Source of the DNA: Acanthamoeba lenticulata
Lineage: Eukaryota > Discosea > Longamoebia > Acanthamoebidae
DNA: 64,000 bases
Assembly (NCBI GenBank): GCA_002179805.1
Contig: NAVB01000053.1
Location: 62,001 to 126,000, forward strand
Direction of reading: 5' to 3'
The notes beneath the pieces were generated by a model. It made no database searches. It was not told where the DNA came from and was given only the letters and a program-made list of their open reading frames with translations. The translations under genes were made by a program, and so were the position numbers. Below, in pieces: positions 19,479 to 30,551 of the stretch (position 1 is the stretch's first letter; each line of letters begins with the position of its first letter).

Positions 19479-21743
19479 ATGAGGAGAACGAAGACGAAAG
19501 AGAAGGCGTCGGACGAAATCGTGTCAAAAAAGGACCGAAAAAAGAAGAAAGATGAAATGGCTTCTGTCTTGCAACAGAAGGGTGGCGACTCCAAAATGAA
19601 CGGGAACCCCACCGCGACGCCTTCGTACAGCCAGAAGACCCCTTCGACGCGCAAACTCATCGCCAAAGCCCTGCAGGGCGGCGCAGCTGGCAGCTCTCCC
19701 AATGCCTCCAGTGGAAACGTCATTCTCCGACCTCCAGCTTCTTCCTTCGATTCATCTGGTACACCCATCTCCTAGCAATCTTTTTTTGATTATTTATCAT
19801 TAAAAAAAAAAAAAATATCATCTGTGCCAGATGAAAGCGAAAACGAAAGCGGCAGCGCGGAGGGGGAGGGGTTCGGTTCATCTGCGTCGTCGGTATCGAC
19901 GGCCTCTTCATCTCTCTCGCGCGTCTCTGTCGGAGTCGAGTCTTCCACAACCTCGGTGCCGCTGCGTTCACGCGACACGGCGAAGCTGGTCTCCTCGGTT
20001 TCCGCGAGCGCTACACCCGTTGGCGCGCCATCTCCGCTGGTGGCGCAATCCTCCATCTCGTCGTCAACCTCGTCGCCCTTCCCATCAACGCGCTCGATCG
20101 GCTCCTCCTCGTCCTCGTCGTCGGTTCCCCGGCGTCGGCTGCTGTCCAAGAACAGCAACACGGCCGTCTTCCAGGGCTCGGCCTCGGCCGGCGCCCAACC
20201 CTCGTCCTCGACATGGTCGTCTTTGGCGCCGATGATGCCGCCTTCGCTGATGGGCTCCGGCTCGGGCTCGAGCCAGCTCCGCACGCGGTTGGGGCTCCAG
20301 TCCGGCGCGAGCGATCTCGCGGGCGGCCGCAGCCGAGCGGCCACGATCGACCTGGCCTCGACGCCCGGACCGATTCGCCCCTTTAGCAAGGCCGTCTACG
20401 AGGAGGTGGAGAAGGACATCCTGCTGGCCGACCTCAGCGAGTGGGTCCAGAACAAGACCACGCCCGGCGCCGCGCCCAGCGAGTTCGATGTCCGAGAAAA
20501 GAGCGAAGACGAAAAGAGCGAAAGCGACAGCGATGACGAACCAGCAGAGCGGAGACGGAGGGACGCGGCAGAAGAGGCAAAGAAGGAAAAAGAAAAGCAA
20601 AAGGAGGAGAAGAAGATGCTAGCGGCGGCCAAAAAGAAGGAGAAGAGCGAGAAGAAAAAGGTCAAGAAGGTCAAGATCAAGGAGGCACACAAGGAGAAGC
20701 GGTCGCCCAAGACGAATCCGAAGAAAAAGAACGAAAACGAAAAGGCGCCTGCGAGCGAGCGGCATCAAGCGACCCTGATGGCGTCGTCGTCGTCGACATC
20801 GCTTACGTCCGAGGGATACGAGAGCGACCGTGTGTCGGCCGCCGATCTGCTTCGGCGCTATTACAACTACATCGGGCGTGAGCAAGCCAGCGAGGAGGAA
20901 GAGGAGAGCGACTCCGACAGCGACCTCGAGCGGGGCTCGAGCGTCTCCAGAGCCGGCGCGACGCCAGAAAAGAACGAAAGCGAAGCGGAAAGAGCGAAAG
21001 CGACGCAAAAGAGCGAAGCGGAGCAGAAGGAGACGACGCCCACGGCAAAAGAACGAAGAAAGAAGAAGAGCAGCAAGAAAGACGAAACGAAGAAGACCAA
21101 GTCCAAGAAGGACAAGGCCAAGCCATCAACACCCGTGGGCGTCGAGAAGGCTCAGGCGCCGCCAGACGGCGGACTAGCTTCCCCTGCCGTTGCCGGTCCC
21201 CGATCACGGCGAGCGACGATGCTCTCGTACCTGCCGTTCAAGTCGGATCCGACCAAAGGCACGATGGTCTCCGCCGCAGCTCCCAAGTCGTCTGTGGCCT
21301 CAGCCGCGGGCGAGGCCAAAGCCGGCAAGGAGACCAGGAGACACCCGACAACCTCAGGCGTGGCCGACGAACCGGATTCAGCCGAGAAAAAGGCCAAGGA
21401 CAAGGAAAAGGCCAAGAAGAAGACAAAATCCAAGACACGCGAGCCCGTCGTGGCTCCCAGCGGGCAGGCGACGAGCGCAACGCCGACCCCGCCTGCCGCC
21501 TCCGCGGTGGCGGTCACCGCTGGGAGCCACGACGCCGCACACCAACCGCAGCCTCGTCCTCCGAAGGAGAGCCCGCGAAAGGTGGCCAAGAAGGCCAAAG
21601 CCAAGGCCAAGAGCAAGCGGCGGCGAAGCTGCGCGGTGGATGCCTTTGGTGCGCCCGCCGGCCAGCCCGGCAGGCCGGGACAGCTCGAGTTGCTGCGCTA
21701 CGAGCACTCGCTTCGCACATCCGTCTCGGCCGTTGTACAATAG
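19479..21743 (+). CDS. Large disordered Ser/Lys-rich protein
   Basis: Exons 19479-19758 and 19831-21743 join in phase to give about 730 aa. The ATG gives MRRTKTKEKASDEIVSKKDR. Composition is extreme: Ser-rich in the first half (SSASSVSTASSSLS), then alternating Lys/Glu blocks (KEKQKEEKKMLAAAKKKEK) and Lys/Ser/Pro stretches. Two more ordered segments stand out: IRPFSKAVYEEVEKDILLAD followed by LSEWVQNKT, and ADLLRRYYNYIGREQ. The C-terminus (LELLRYEHSLRTSVSAVVQ) is also less biased. No catalytic domain was found. It could be a nuclear scaffold or RNA-associated protein, but nothing specific supports that. The reading frame is long and unbroken, so a real gene is likely. Confidence 0.7.
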
Positions 21744-21836
21744 CCAAGTCCACCTATCTGGACAGGAAGGAGCACTTTCGAGGGAGCAAGTGCGCCGAGA
21801 GCGGCGACTGCTCCACAGTGAAGTAGTAGACGATGA

Positions 21837-21842
21837 AATAAA
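21837..21842 (+). terminator. Poly(A) signal AATAAA
   Basis: A canonical AATAAA lies 94 bp after the stop of the disordered-protein gene, on its strand. Confidence 0.5.
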
Positions 21843-21880
21843 CAATTGACCCGAAAGGCTGCAGTCCTTGTTCTTCACGC

Positions 21881-21886
21881 TTTATT
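21881..21886 (-). terminator. AATAAA overlapping the WDR6 stop codon
   Basis: On the minus strand the WDR6 stop TAA is embedded in AATAAA. If used as the poly(A) signal, the 3' UTR would be very short and fit the convergent gene 40 bp away. Confidence 0.4.
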
Positions 21887-24800
21887 GGGGCAGCTCCACC
21901 TCCAGAAGCTGCAAGCCGGAGCCGGCGAGCGCTACGAGATGTCTTGGTCGGTGATCGTTGCCAGCGACGTGCAGCGCGGTCACCTCGGCCACATCGACCC
22001 AGTGGGACTGCACCATCTTGGTGCTGATGGCCGATTCGCTTTCTTGCATCTGTACGTCCCAAACATTGAGCCTGCCCCGATGCGCCAAGTCAGCAGCTTT
22101 AGTTTGTGGCATCAGCCAATCGGCAGCGCACCTCTGGTCTGGCCCGGAAGACAAGACATGACGCCCTATCAGCCCGACACATCGAACCGCAGAGGCGTGC
22201 GCCAGAGGCACCAAATGATTGGCGCGGATGTGAACGCACCAACCCTCGCCAAGGTCAGTGGTCTTCAGGCAGAGGCCAAAGAGCACGAGCCGCAGCGCCT
22301 GGTCATCCCCGCCCGAGACAAGAAGGTATTCTTCTTCGCCTCCTCCGCGTTGCCGCCGGAGAGCGACGCAGTTCACGCCTGTCGGGAACGCCTCATGCGG
22401 TAAATCTTCGCTTGTTGGAGACTGGTCTCGGGCTTTTTGGTGTAAGGAGGGGGGGAGCTTACCGGACTGGTGCGCCGCGAGTCGATGGCAGGGCTGCAGC
22501 TCGACTGCTTTCGCTTCCCTGGCGGCATCTCCAGCTGCGGGCAAAAGAGGCGTGAGGTCCCAGAAGAGCAGTTGGCCGTCCGTGCCACCACTGACGATGA
22601 TCATCATCGGCGCCACATCGAGCTTATCATCATCGGAAGATCCACTCGGGCTGACCACAAACCGCAGGGCGAGGACCGTGCCCAGGTGTCCGCGCAGGGT
22701 GGCCACGACGCTGCTCGAAGAAAAGCTTCCTCGGGCCTCGTCATAGCACACCACCTGCGTCGAGTCTCGTGAGCCCAGGGCCAAAGCAAAGCAGAGCCAA
22801 GGAGGGCAGAGGAGCCGCGTACGTCAATCTCGCCCATCGAGGTGCCCGCGGCCACCACGTATCGGCCTGACCCGTGCCGCGCCGGTGTGAGCAAAAAAGC
22901 CTTAAAGGAAGGCCAAGAGCGGCGAAGGGCCGGCGACAAGAGGGCGCACCAGGGGCGTTGGGCAGGGGAGCCACGTCGAGGGCCATCACGCGAGCCTCCG
23001 CATCGGCGTCCGGGCGCCGTCGTGTACCGCCCGCATAGCTGGCCGCACCCTGCGGGCCCTCTGCCAGCCGCCAGCACTGCGCACGCCCAGGTCAGGTCAA
23101 CAGCAAGCAAGGGAGCAAGGTCCAAGGGCCAAAGCCGAGCGGAGAGGGACTGTACGTGCAGCGCGCAGTGGCCGCCTCCAGAGAACAGCAAAAGCGCGCC
23201 GGCCGTGAGCGTGCCTGCGTGCGGCGGGATCACGACGTCTTACAAAACGACGCCAAGTTGTGCCGGCGCCGCGCTGGGGACGAGGAGGCACGTACTCGGG
23301 ATGGCGCAAAGGGCCTTGACGTTGGACGAGTGCTCGCGCAGGACCCGGAGCGGCGCCGCCACCACGCGCAAGGCCGAGCCCGTGACTGTATGTCGACACA
23401 AAGGACGAGCCCGTCAGCCAGGAGTGGCCGGAACAAAGAGAGAGAGAGAGAGGCAGCTCGTGCCGCGCCAGATGCGGACGGTCGTGTCGACGCTGCAAGA
23501 CGCGAGGAAGTGGTCGTCGCAATGGTCCGACGAGCCCGTCGTCGGGGCAGCAGAGCCGAGGAAGTGGAGCGCGTTGACTGGGCGCGGGTGAAACGGAACG
23601 CCGAGCACCGCCGACAGGCCGTCATCGTTGAGCCGAGCGACGTCACGACGGCCGAAATAGTGGATTTTGCGGTCCTGCGTCCCGTGGTAGACCAGCGCCA
23701 GCGAGCCATCGGGGGTCGTCTGTGCATCACACGACGATGGTGATGATGATGGTGGCGATGAATGCGGGAAGGAGGACCGCGTGAGCTAGTCAGTTCAGCC
23801 AGTCCTGCCACGGAACGAGGGTGCGCACCGAATAGTCCAAGTCCCATGCGCGCTTGCTGCGGCCGCAATCGACTCGGAGGCTCTGCATTTTATGATGAGA
23901 AAATGATAAATAAGTAGAAATAGAAATAGAAATAAATGGAAAAGTAAAGACGAACCACGGCGCCGGTGGCGACGTGGAGGATGACCATGTCAGCGCCGCG
24001 CCAGCCACACACGAACAGATGCTCTTCATCATCGTTGTCTTCTTCATCGTTGTCATTGTCCGCGACACATGCCGCTTGGCCGCGCTGCGGCTTCGGCAAC
24101 AGAATGCGCTCGAGCTCTTCGAGCTGCTTGTTCATCTTCGCCACGCCCACGAGCACGAGCCTCTGCTCGATCTGATCTTAGACACCCGCCGTGTCGTCAG
24201 CTCTCCTCTTCGCCTGTGGAAAAACAAGACGAAGAAGAAGAAAAAGGGGAGAAGCCAACACACACCGGGTTGAAGGCGTAGCGGTTGAGCGAGCCCGATC
24301 GTCCGCACGAACTGGAGTAGATCGACGACGGCCCTCTGCAAAGCCGAGGGTGAGACTGACAAAGAGAGAGGCAGACACTTGAACGCAGCAGCCGATCCGT
24401 ACCGGATGATGACGTCAGAGACCCGGTCATGCCCGTGCGCCTGGCCCAGCGTCTGGAGAAGGACTCCATCCCCTGCCGTCGTCGGTGAGGGCAACTTCCC
24501 AGGCCGAGTGTCGACAAAACAGGGATACGTACGGAGCGAGAGGACAAACAGGCGGCCCCTGGTGTCGCCGCACACGGCGATCCCCAACCGTGGGCTGACG
24601 GCCAACGCGCAGATGGCCGTACCTCGCGGAAGCACAAAACGAGCGCATGGCGGGCCAACGTCCACATCTCCGTCCGGTCGGTCGGCCAGGTCGGGCCAGC
24701 GCAGCCGCCAGCACTGCGTCGGTCCGACCCGCGACGGGTGAGTTTCGGCGCCCAATAACAGCACATCGAGGGAAGGCGCCAAGACGCTTACCTTAAGGGT

Positions 24801-27015
24801 CGAGTCCAGGAGGCCAGCCGACCAAAAGCAGAGGATGTCATCGTCATCGCCGGTGGTCGGTTGATCCGCATCGCCGGGCGGCGTCACTTCGCCATCGCGG
24901 GGCCAGTGGAGAAAGCGGATCGTCCCCTCGTGAGCCTGCCACCTCACCGTCTGGTGTACAGATTCCGCCTCTCTGCAAGGCGAGCTCAGGCCGGGCTCCG
25001 AAGCGAGGCCATACGGCCCGAGCCCCAACGACCGGCGAGGAAGGAGGAGAGTGAGCTGGCCTCGGGCGTCGCCCAGGAGGAGGAGCTTGCGATGGGGCGG
25101 CGTGGCGGAACATGATGGCGATGATGACGCTGATGATGCCATGCTCTCCCACTTGGTGCCAATCTCGGCGCGATGCAGCAGGCGCCACTCGTCTTCAGCG
25201 TGGTCCAGGGCTCGCGCATACAGAAAGCCGCGGTCGGTGGCCACGACGAGCTCGTTCCCGCCCACAAGCTTGAGCCGGCGGGCAAAGTCCTCCGGCGGCA
25301 GCTCAAACACTTGCTCGAGGCCTGTTCGCAGCCGAACCCAGAGTTGCGGGGAACCGCCGCATCAACGGCCGGGATGAGCTGTTGCCACCACTGTGGAAGA
25401 TGAGGACGGGAACGGGGACCCACCTTCACAGCTCTGGCGACGGATCGCGGCGTCGATCGACCACAGGCGGACGGCGCCGTCCACTCCGCCGGTCGCCTGT
25501 TTGGCCCACGGCAAGCCTCGAGCTGGTCAGACCCCTTTCCACAGATAGAGAGAGAAGCTGTGGCACAAGAGGCGTGTGCGCACCAGAACGGCTCCGGCGG
25601 GATCGACCGCCACACGCCATGCGCCCCGTCCTTGGTGCCCTGCGTTGGTGATGGCCGGGCCCATCGCTCAGCTCTTGCAGGCCCAGAGATGGCGCGTGTT
25701 GTTGAGCGGAGGGAGGAGGGCTTACCGCGAAGGCAGGCGAGGCAAGCGCCGGTGCGGAGGTCCCACACGCGGCAGGTGCTGTCCTCCGAGACGGACGCGA
25801 GGCGATCGCCATCGAGGAAGACCGCGTCCCAAACCCGCGCGGCATGGCCGTGCAGGGAAACCGCCGGCCGGAGCACTTGCCTGAGGTCCACGCACCTGAG
25901 AGTCAGTCCCTCCTGTGACCTCGTTGGCACACCGACGGGCATTTCCTGAGGGTGGACGCCGGTACGTGGTGGTGGCGGGCAGCGAGCCAGGCTGGCGAGG
26001 AGGCAGGTGCCAGACGCGCAGCGAGCGGTCGTCGGAGACGGACACGAGGGTGCGACCGTCATCGTGCCACCGAACGCCAAAGATCACGCCCTGATCAGTA
26101 TTGGTGCTTGTTTAGGTCAGAGCTATCGCCATCATCATCAGCATCAGCATTATGCACAGCAGGCACTGCCGACCTCGTGGCCCTCCAAGGCATAGAGCGG
26201 CTGGACGACCGAGTCGCTGCGCGCAAACACGTCCCACACGAGGACTTGGTTGAAGACCGTCCCCGCAGCGGCCAGGACCGTGCCCGACCCGGCCACGTCG
26301 TCGTAGAGGCTCATGCTGTACCTGCACAGGTCGCGCGTGAGCCGCGTGCCGATCGGCTGCGAATCCCTGCGATGACCACCACGTACAGGATGCAGGGCTG
26401 GGCCCGGGCTCGGTGCACCACCAGGCCTCGTCGTCGATCCCACACTTCCACGTTGTTGTGCGCAAAGCCCACGACAATGTAGGGATCCGGCGTACGCTCC
26501 TCGCTGTCATCGCCACAGCCGGGCAGGAGCTGACGCAGGCGGGATGAGGTCAGCGGGAGGACGTCCCAGACCCAATCCCTGAACTGCATCGTCCAGCTGA
26601 CCTGCAGCGAAGTGGTTATGACGCGAAGAAAAAGTCAACCACGCATGGACATTGTTGTACCTCTGGGCATCCTGTGGGTGAAGGTGTGCTGGGGATGAGC
26701 ACGCAAACTTTCTTTTGGCCAAGGACGAGTACGCGCTTGTCGTCGCCGCTGCCATCTACAAGATGGTGTGCCACGTGAGTGGTGAAGCAAGGGGCGGATG
26801 GTGGAAAAGACGTACAGAGCTTTACGGCCCAGATAGCCGAGGGTGAGAGCACGTCCGCCTCCCACACCAATTGCGTAGTGCCATTTGCAATGTAATACAC
26901 GACCAGCTGTGGCCCCATCCCTGCCAAGCTCTCTATTCAGCCCCAGTCGCCTTGCGAAAGCTGGAAGGAAGTCTCGTACCCACATAGAGACGTCTGGGAT
27001 GTTGTCTTGCTGCAT
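21882..27015 (-). CDS. WDR6 homologue (WD40, tRNA 2'-O-methylation partner)
   Basis: A long multi-exon WD40 protein. The first exon starts MQQDNIPDVSMW (ATG 27015) and splices to MGPQLVVYYIANGTTQLVWE. Signature blocks follow the WDR6/Rtt10 order: YIVVGFAHNNVEVWD, AGTVFNQVLVWDVF, LEGHEGVIFGVRWHDDGRTL, VSVSDDRSLRVWHLP, GHAARVWDAVFLDGDRLASV and SEDSTCRVWDLRTGACLACL. Later come a large middle WD region (ICALAVSPRLGIAVCGDTRG; VGGNELVVATDRGFLYA) and a C-terminal propeller with LLVSGGDDQALRL, LNVWDVQM, HWVDVAEVTALHVA and SGLQLLEVELPQ. By family, WDR6 (yeast Trm734) binds the FTSJ1/Trm7 methyltransferase to modify position 34 of tRNA anticodon loops. The sequence supports the family call well; internal exon borders were only partly resolved. 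Confidence 0.8.
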
Positions 27016-27180
27016 CTGCTTCAAAGGCCAGCGCCCGCACAGCAGACACCAGTGCTCTCCGGAGCTGCGGCAGGCCCTCGTCCATGCAAGGCGCTTGGTT
27101 TTTGTTGTGTTTTCTTCTTTCTTTTTTTATTTTATTATTATTACTTTTCTTTCGCCGCTTCCACATTGCCACCTGATGGA

Positions 27181-29871
27181 TCATGTGCTCTCCTTGCGGC
27201 CAAGGAGGGGTCGCGGGGAAGGGGCGGCCAGTTGCTCGACGAGGGTGGTGGGCTGACTGGACGAGCGGTGGACTTGCAGCTGCAGGCGTCGCGGGGTCAT
27301 CGGGGCTTGAGGTGGTGGCGACGGCTGCCTTTCTGCAGGCGGCGTTGGCGGGATCCACTTCTTGAGGGCCAGCGCCAGGGCCTCGCGCCTCAGCGGCTTG
27401 AAGAGCACGTCCGACATGCCCACCTCGAGGCACTTAGCGCCGTACTCCTTGGTCGCCGAGGCCGTGAGCGCGATGATGGGCACCCCAGCTTGGTGAGCCT
27501 CTCTCACCACGGTGGTGCCCGGCTTGTCCCCAGCGGCGGCTTCGGTCAACTTGCGCTTCACCGCGTGAAGGTCGTCGTCGCCAGAGGACGCCCGGCGCGG
27601 CTCGTCCTCCCGACGGCTCTTCTCGCGCTCGCGAATGTGGCGCGTGGCCTGGAAGCCGTCCATGACCGGCATCTGGCAGTCCATGAGGATCACCGGATAC
27701 TCCTTCTCCTCGAGCGCCTTCAGGCACTCCACGCCGTTCTCCACCACCTGCTCGCCACGAAGCCACACAGCCCATCATCGCCATCGTGAGACAAAGTCCA
27801 GGAATGGAGGAAGGCTTCGCAAACGGTACCGTCACGTTGCAGCCCAGCGTGTGGAGCATGCGCTTGCCCACCTTCTGGTTGACGACGTTGTCCTCGACGA
27901 GGAGGACCTCGAGGCCGTTGAACCTGAGCTTGCTCGGGTCGTCTTCCGGCGTTAGCTGCGACTGGGCCGACGAGATGGCCTGGAAGCCCGGCCGCTCGGG
28001 GTCGTCTTCGGACTCTTGGACTACAGGCAGCCGCACGCGGACGGTGAACGTGGAGCCCTTGCCGGGCTCGCTCAGGCAGCTGATCGAGCCGCCCATGGCC
28101 TCGCACAGCCGCTTGGTGATGGCCAGACCCAGGCCCGACCCGCCGTAGCGCCGATTGACCGACGCGTCGACTTGCGAGAAGCTCTGTTGCGCGTGTGTTA
28201 GTAGACGAAAGAACGAAAGCGACAAAAGAGCGAAGGGCTCCTGGAGAGATTATCGTACCGAGAAGAGGCGCGGGAGGTGCTCCTTGGTGATGCCGATCCC
28301 GCTGTCGGTCACAGCGAGCTCGAGGCCGTCGGCTGATTCCTCGGTGAGGCGGAGCGAGACCGAACCGTGCTCCGGCGTGAACTTACACGAGTTGGAGAGC
28401 AGGTTGAACAGGATTTGCCGAAACCTGTTGTTCAACAGCAGCGCCACGTCGACGTGTGAGCCCGATTACCTCTGCGCGTGACGCAATGACAAGGCAATTT
28501 GTACCGGACGGGATCGCCGACTCGCAGCGGATGCTGCACGGAGATGTCTGTCGCCAGGGTCAAATGCTTCTTCCCTGCTGGGACGCGGACCATGTCGATG
28601 ACCTTGTGAGTCTCGCTCACCACGGAGAACGGGATCTGCTCCATCTCGAGCTGGTTGCTCTCGATCCGCTCAAAGTCGAGGATGTCGTTGACCAGCGCCA
28701 GCAGATGATCCGCGCAGTCTGTGCGTGTCGCGCAAGCGCAAAGATGAGCGATTACAGCTTTACCTCATTCCCACTGGGGAAGCCACACGTACGCGAGATG
28801 ATGGTGATGGCGTGGCTGGACTTGGTCTGGGGCGGGAGCATGTCCTGCAGCTCGCGGCTCATGGCGATGATGCCGTGCATGGGCGTGCGCAGCTCTTCAT
28901 GTACACCAGCACAACACAGGTGAGTCTGGGCCGGCGACAACTCGAGGGGATGATGGTGGGAAAGGGACGGGACGGTACCGTGGCTCATGTTGGCCAAAAA
29001 GTCGGTCTTGGCCTTGGTGGCCTGCTGCAGCTTGGCGTTGGCCCGCTCGCGGTCGTCCAGCGCCAGCTGGAGTCGCTTGAGGGCCAGCGTGCGCGACATG
29101 TGATTGCCCGCCGAGAAGGAGAGCAGGAGGCTCCACAGCCACACGTCCGACAATGCGGCACCTAAGATAATGAAGATGACGTCCATCAGAAAGTTACAGT
29201 AGAGGATGATGATGGCGTGCGTGACGGTACCGATGAGAGTGTGGCGGAAGCCGCAGGTCGTGGGGAAGGGATGAAGGACCTCGGTCACGTAGCGGAGGAG
29301 GGTGGTCTGCACGGCGATGGCGACAAAGGCGGCTGCGCAGCTGCCCACGCCGCGCGCGTAGAGCATGAGGACCGGGATGCACAGGAACCAATGATACCTG
29401 AAACAGGGGACGAGGTGGTGTCGAGAGGTTTACGAGGGTGAGACTTGGACAAAGTCGCCCAGGAGGAGAACAGACAAAGATATGAACGTACATATCGCGG
29501 GGATTGCAGTCGGTGAGAGTCACGAGGGTGAGAAGGATGTCAAAGAGGCAACAGCAGAGGAAGAGCGGCACGGTGAGGTCCGTCATGCAGAAGGAGAGGA
29601 GGAGGATGAGGAGCGCGCAGAAGGCCCAGAGGAAGAGGCTGGCCGAGAGCGCCGTGCAGTAAGAGCCCTCGTAGATGATGACGCCTGTGAGGAAGGCGAA
29701 CCCGCCAGTAGAGGCGAGAGCCATGAAGAGCTGCAAGAGGCCCTTCCTGTTGGCGTCCTCTATCTGGTGGCTGCCTCCATTCTCGTCGGCGGGCGAAGAA
29801 GAGGATGATGGTGGGTCGGCGGGGAGGGCTGTTGTTGTCGAAGCTGGCTCAGCTGAAGAGAATGCAGCCAT
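27181..29871 (-). CDS. Hybrid sensor histidine kinase with receiver domain
   Basis: ATG at 29871 ([14 protein letters not shown]). About seven hydrophobic segments follow (for example [53 protein letters not shown]). Next come a coiled linker ([16 protein letters not shown]), the H-box [10 protein letters not shown] (assembled across an intron in phase), N-box [11 protein letters not shown]1 DSGIGI, F-box region LPRLFSSFSQVD and G2 [11 protein letters not shown]-terminal receiver domain has [12 protein letters not shown], the phospho-acceptor Asp in [20 protein letters not shown] and the conserved Lys in LFKPL. All catalytic residues of a functional phosphorelay kinase are present. No separate HPt domain is encoded here. 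The sensed signal is unknown; the membrane domain, not PAS/GAF, is the likely input. Amoebozoa use such kinases in stress and developmental switches such as encystment; its use here is inference. Confidence 0.85.
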
Positions 29872-30551
29872 GTGTAGAATCAATGTGCAAGGCAAGAACG
29901 AGCGTGAAGAAAGAGAGGCCTCCTCGCTCGTGTGCGTGGCCTTGTTGTTGTGTTGTGCTATTCAACTTTAGCATTGACGCTTGCCGAGGTACAACGAAAC
30001 CGGGCGAGGTGCGTTACTGCCGACCAACAGGAACCGCGTGATCTGCAGAACAAGCCTCAAGCCGCTTCATCGGGCCCACTCTTGGCCTCGAGAGCGGCTT
30101 TTTTCAGCTGTGTAACGACTGAAGGACTGCTGTGACGGCTTGGTGGGGCAGACTTCATCAAGTCCTACCGGGAGTCTCCTCGAAAGACTCGGCTGCCGGG
30201 AGTCCGCCCATCCGTGCGTGCCGAAGACGGCTGATGGCGCCACAAAGGAAAAAGTTGTCGCCGCGGCTGACCTCCAACCTGGCCCCGTCGTGTTCCGACC
30301 AAACTCACGTGGCCCGCCTACAGCGGAGGAGCACTTAGCGACACCAGCTTGGTGGTGCGTCAAGTCGATCTCATGCGGCCCCCGGGGTACAATATTCAGC
30401 AACACGTGGCTCGTGTTTGTGTTTGTGGCGTGTAAGTCATACATGTGGTGACGTCTGGCGATCACTGAGCTCTCTCTATGTACACAGCGAGGGGAATGAT
30501 AATAAATAATGGAGTCATAAATAAATAATAAGGGGAGTGCGTGATCAGCGC
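29872..30551. other. Spacer upstream of histidine kinase
   Basis: About 680 bp between the kinase start and the stop of the next minus-strand gene. A/T-rich near 30490-30540 (ATAAATAATA-type), which suits a 3' UTR end. No tRNA or convincing frame was seen. Confidence 0.45.
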
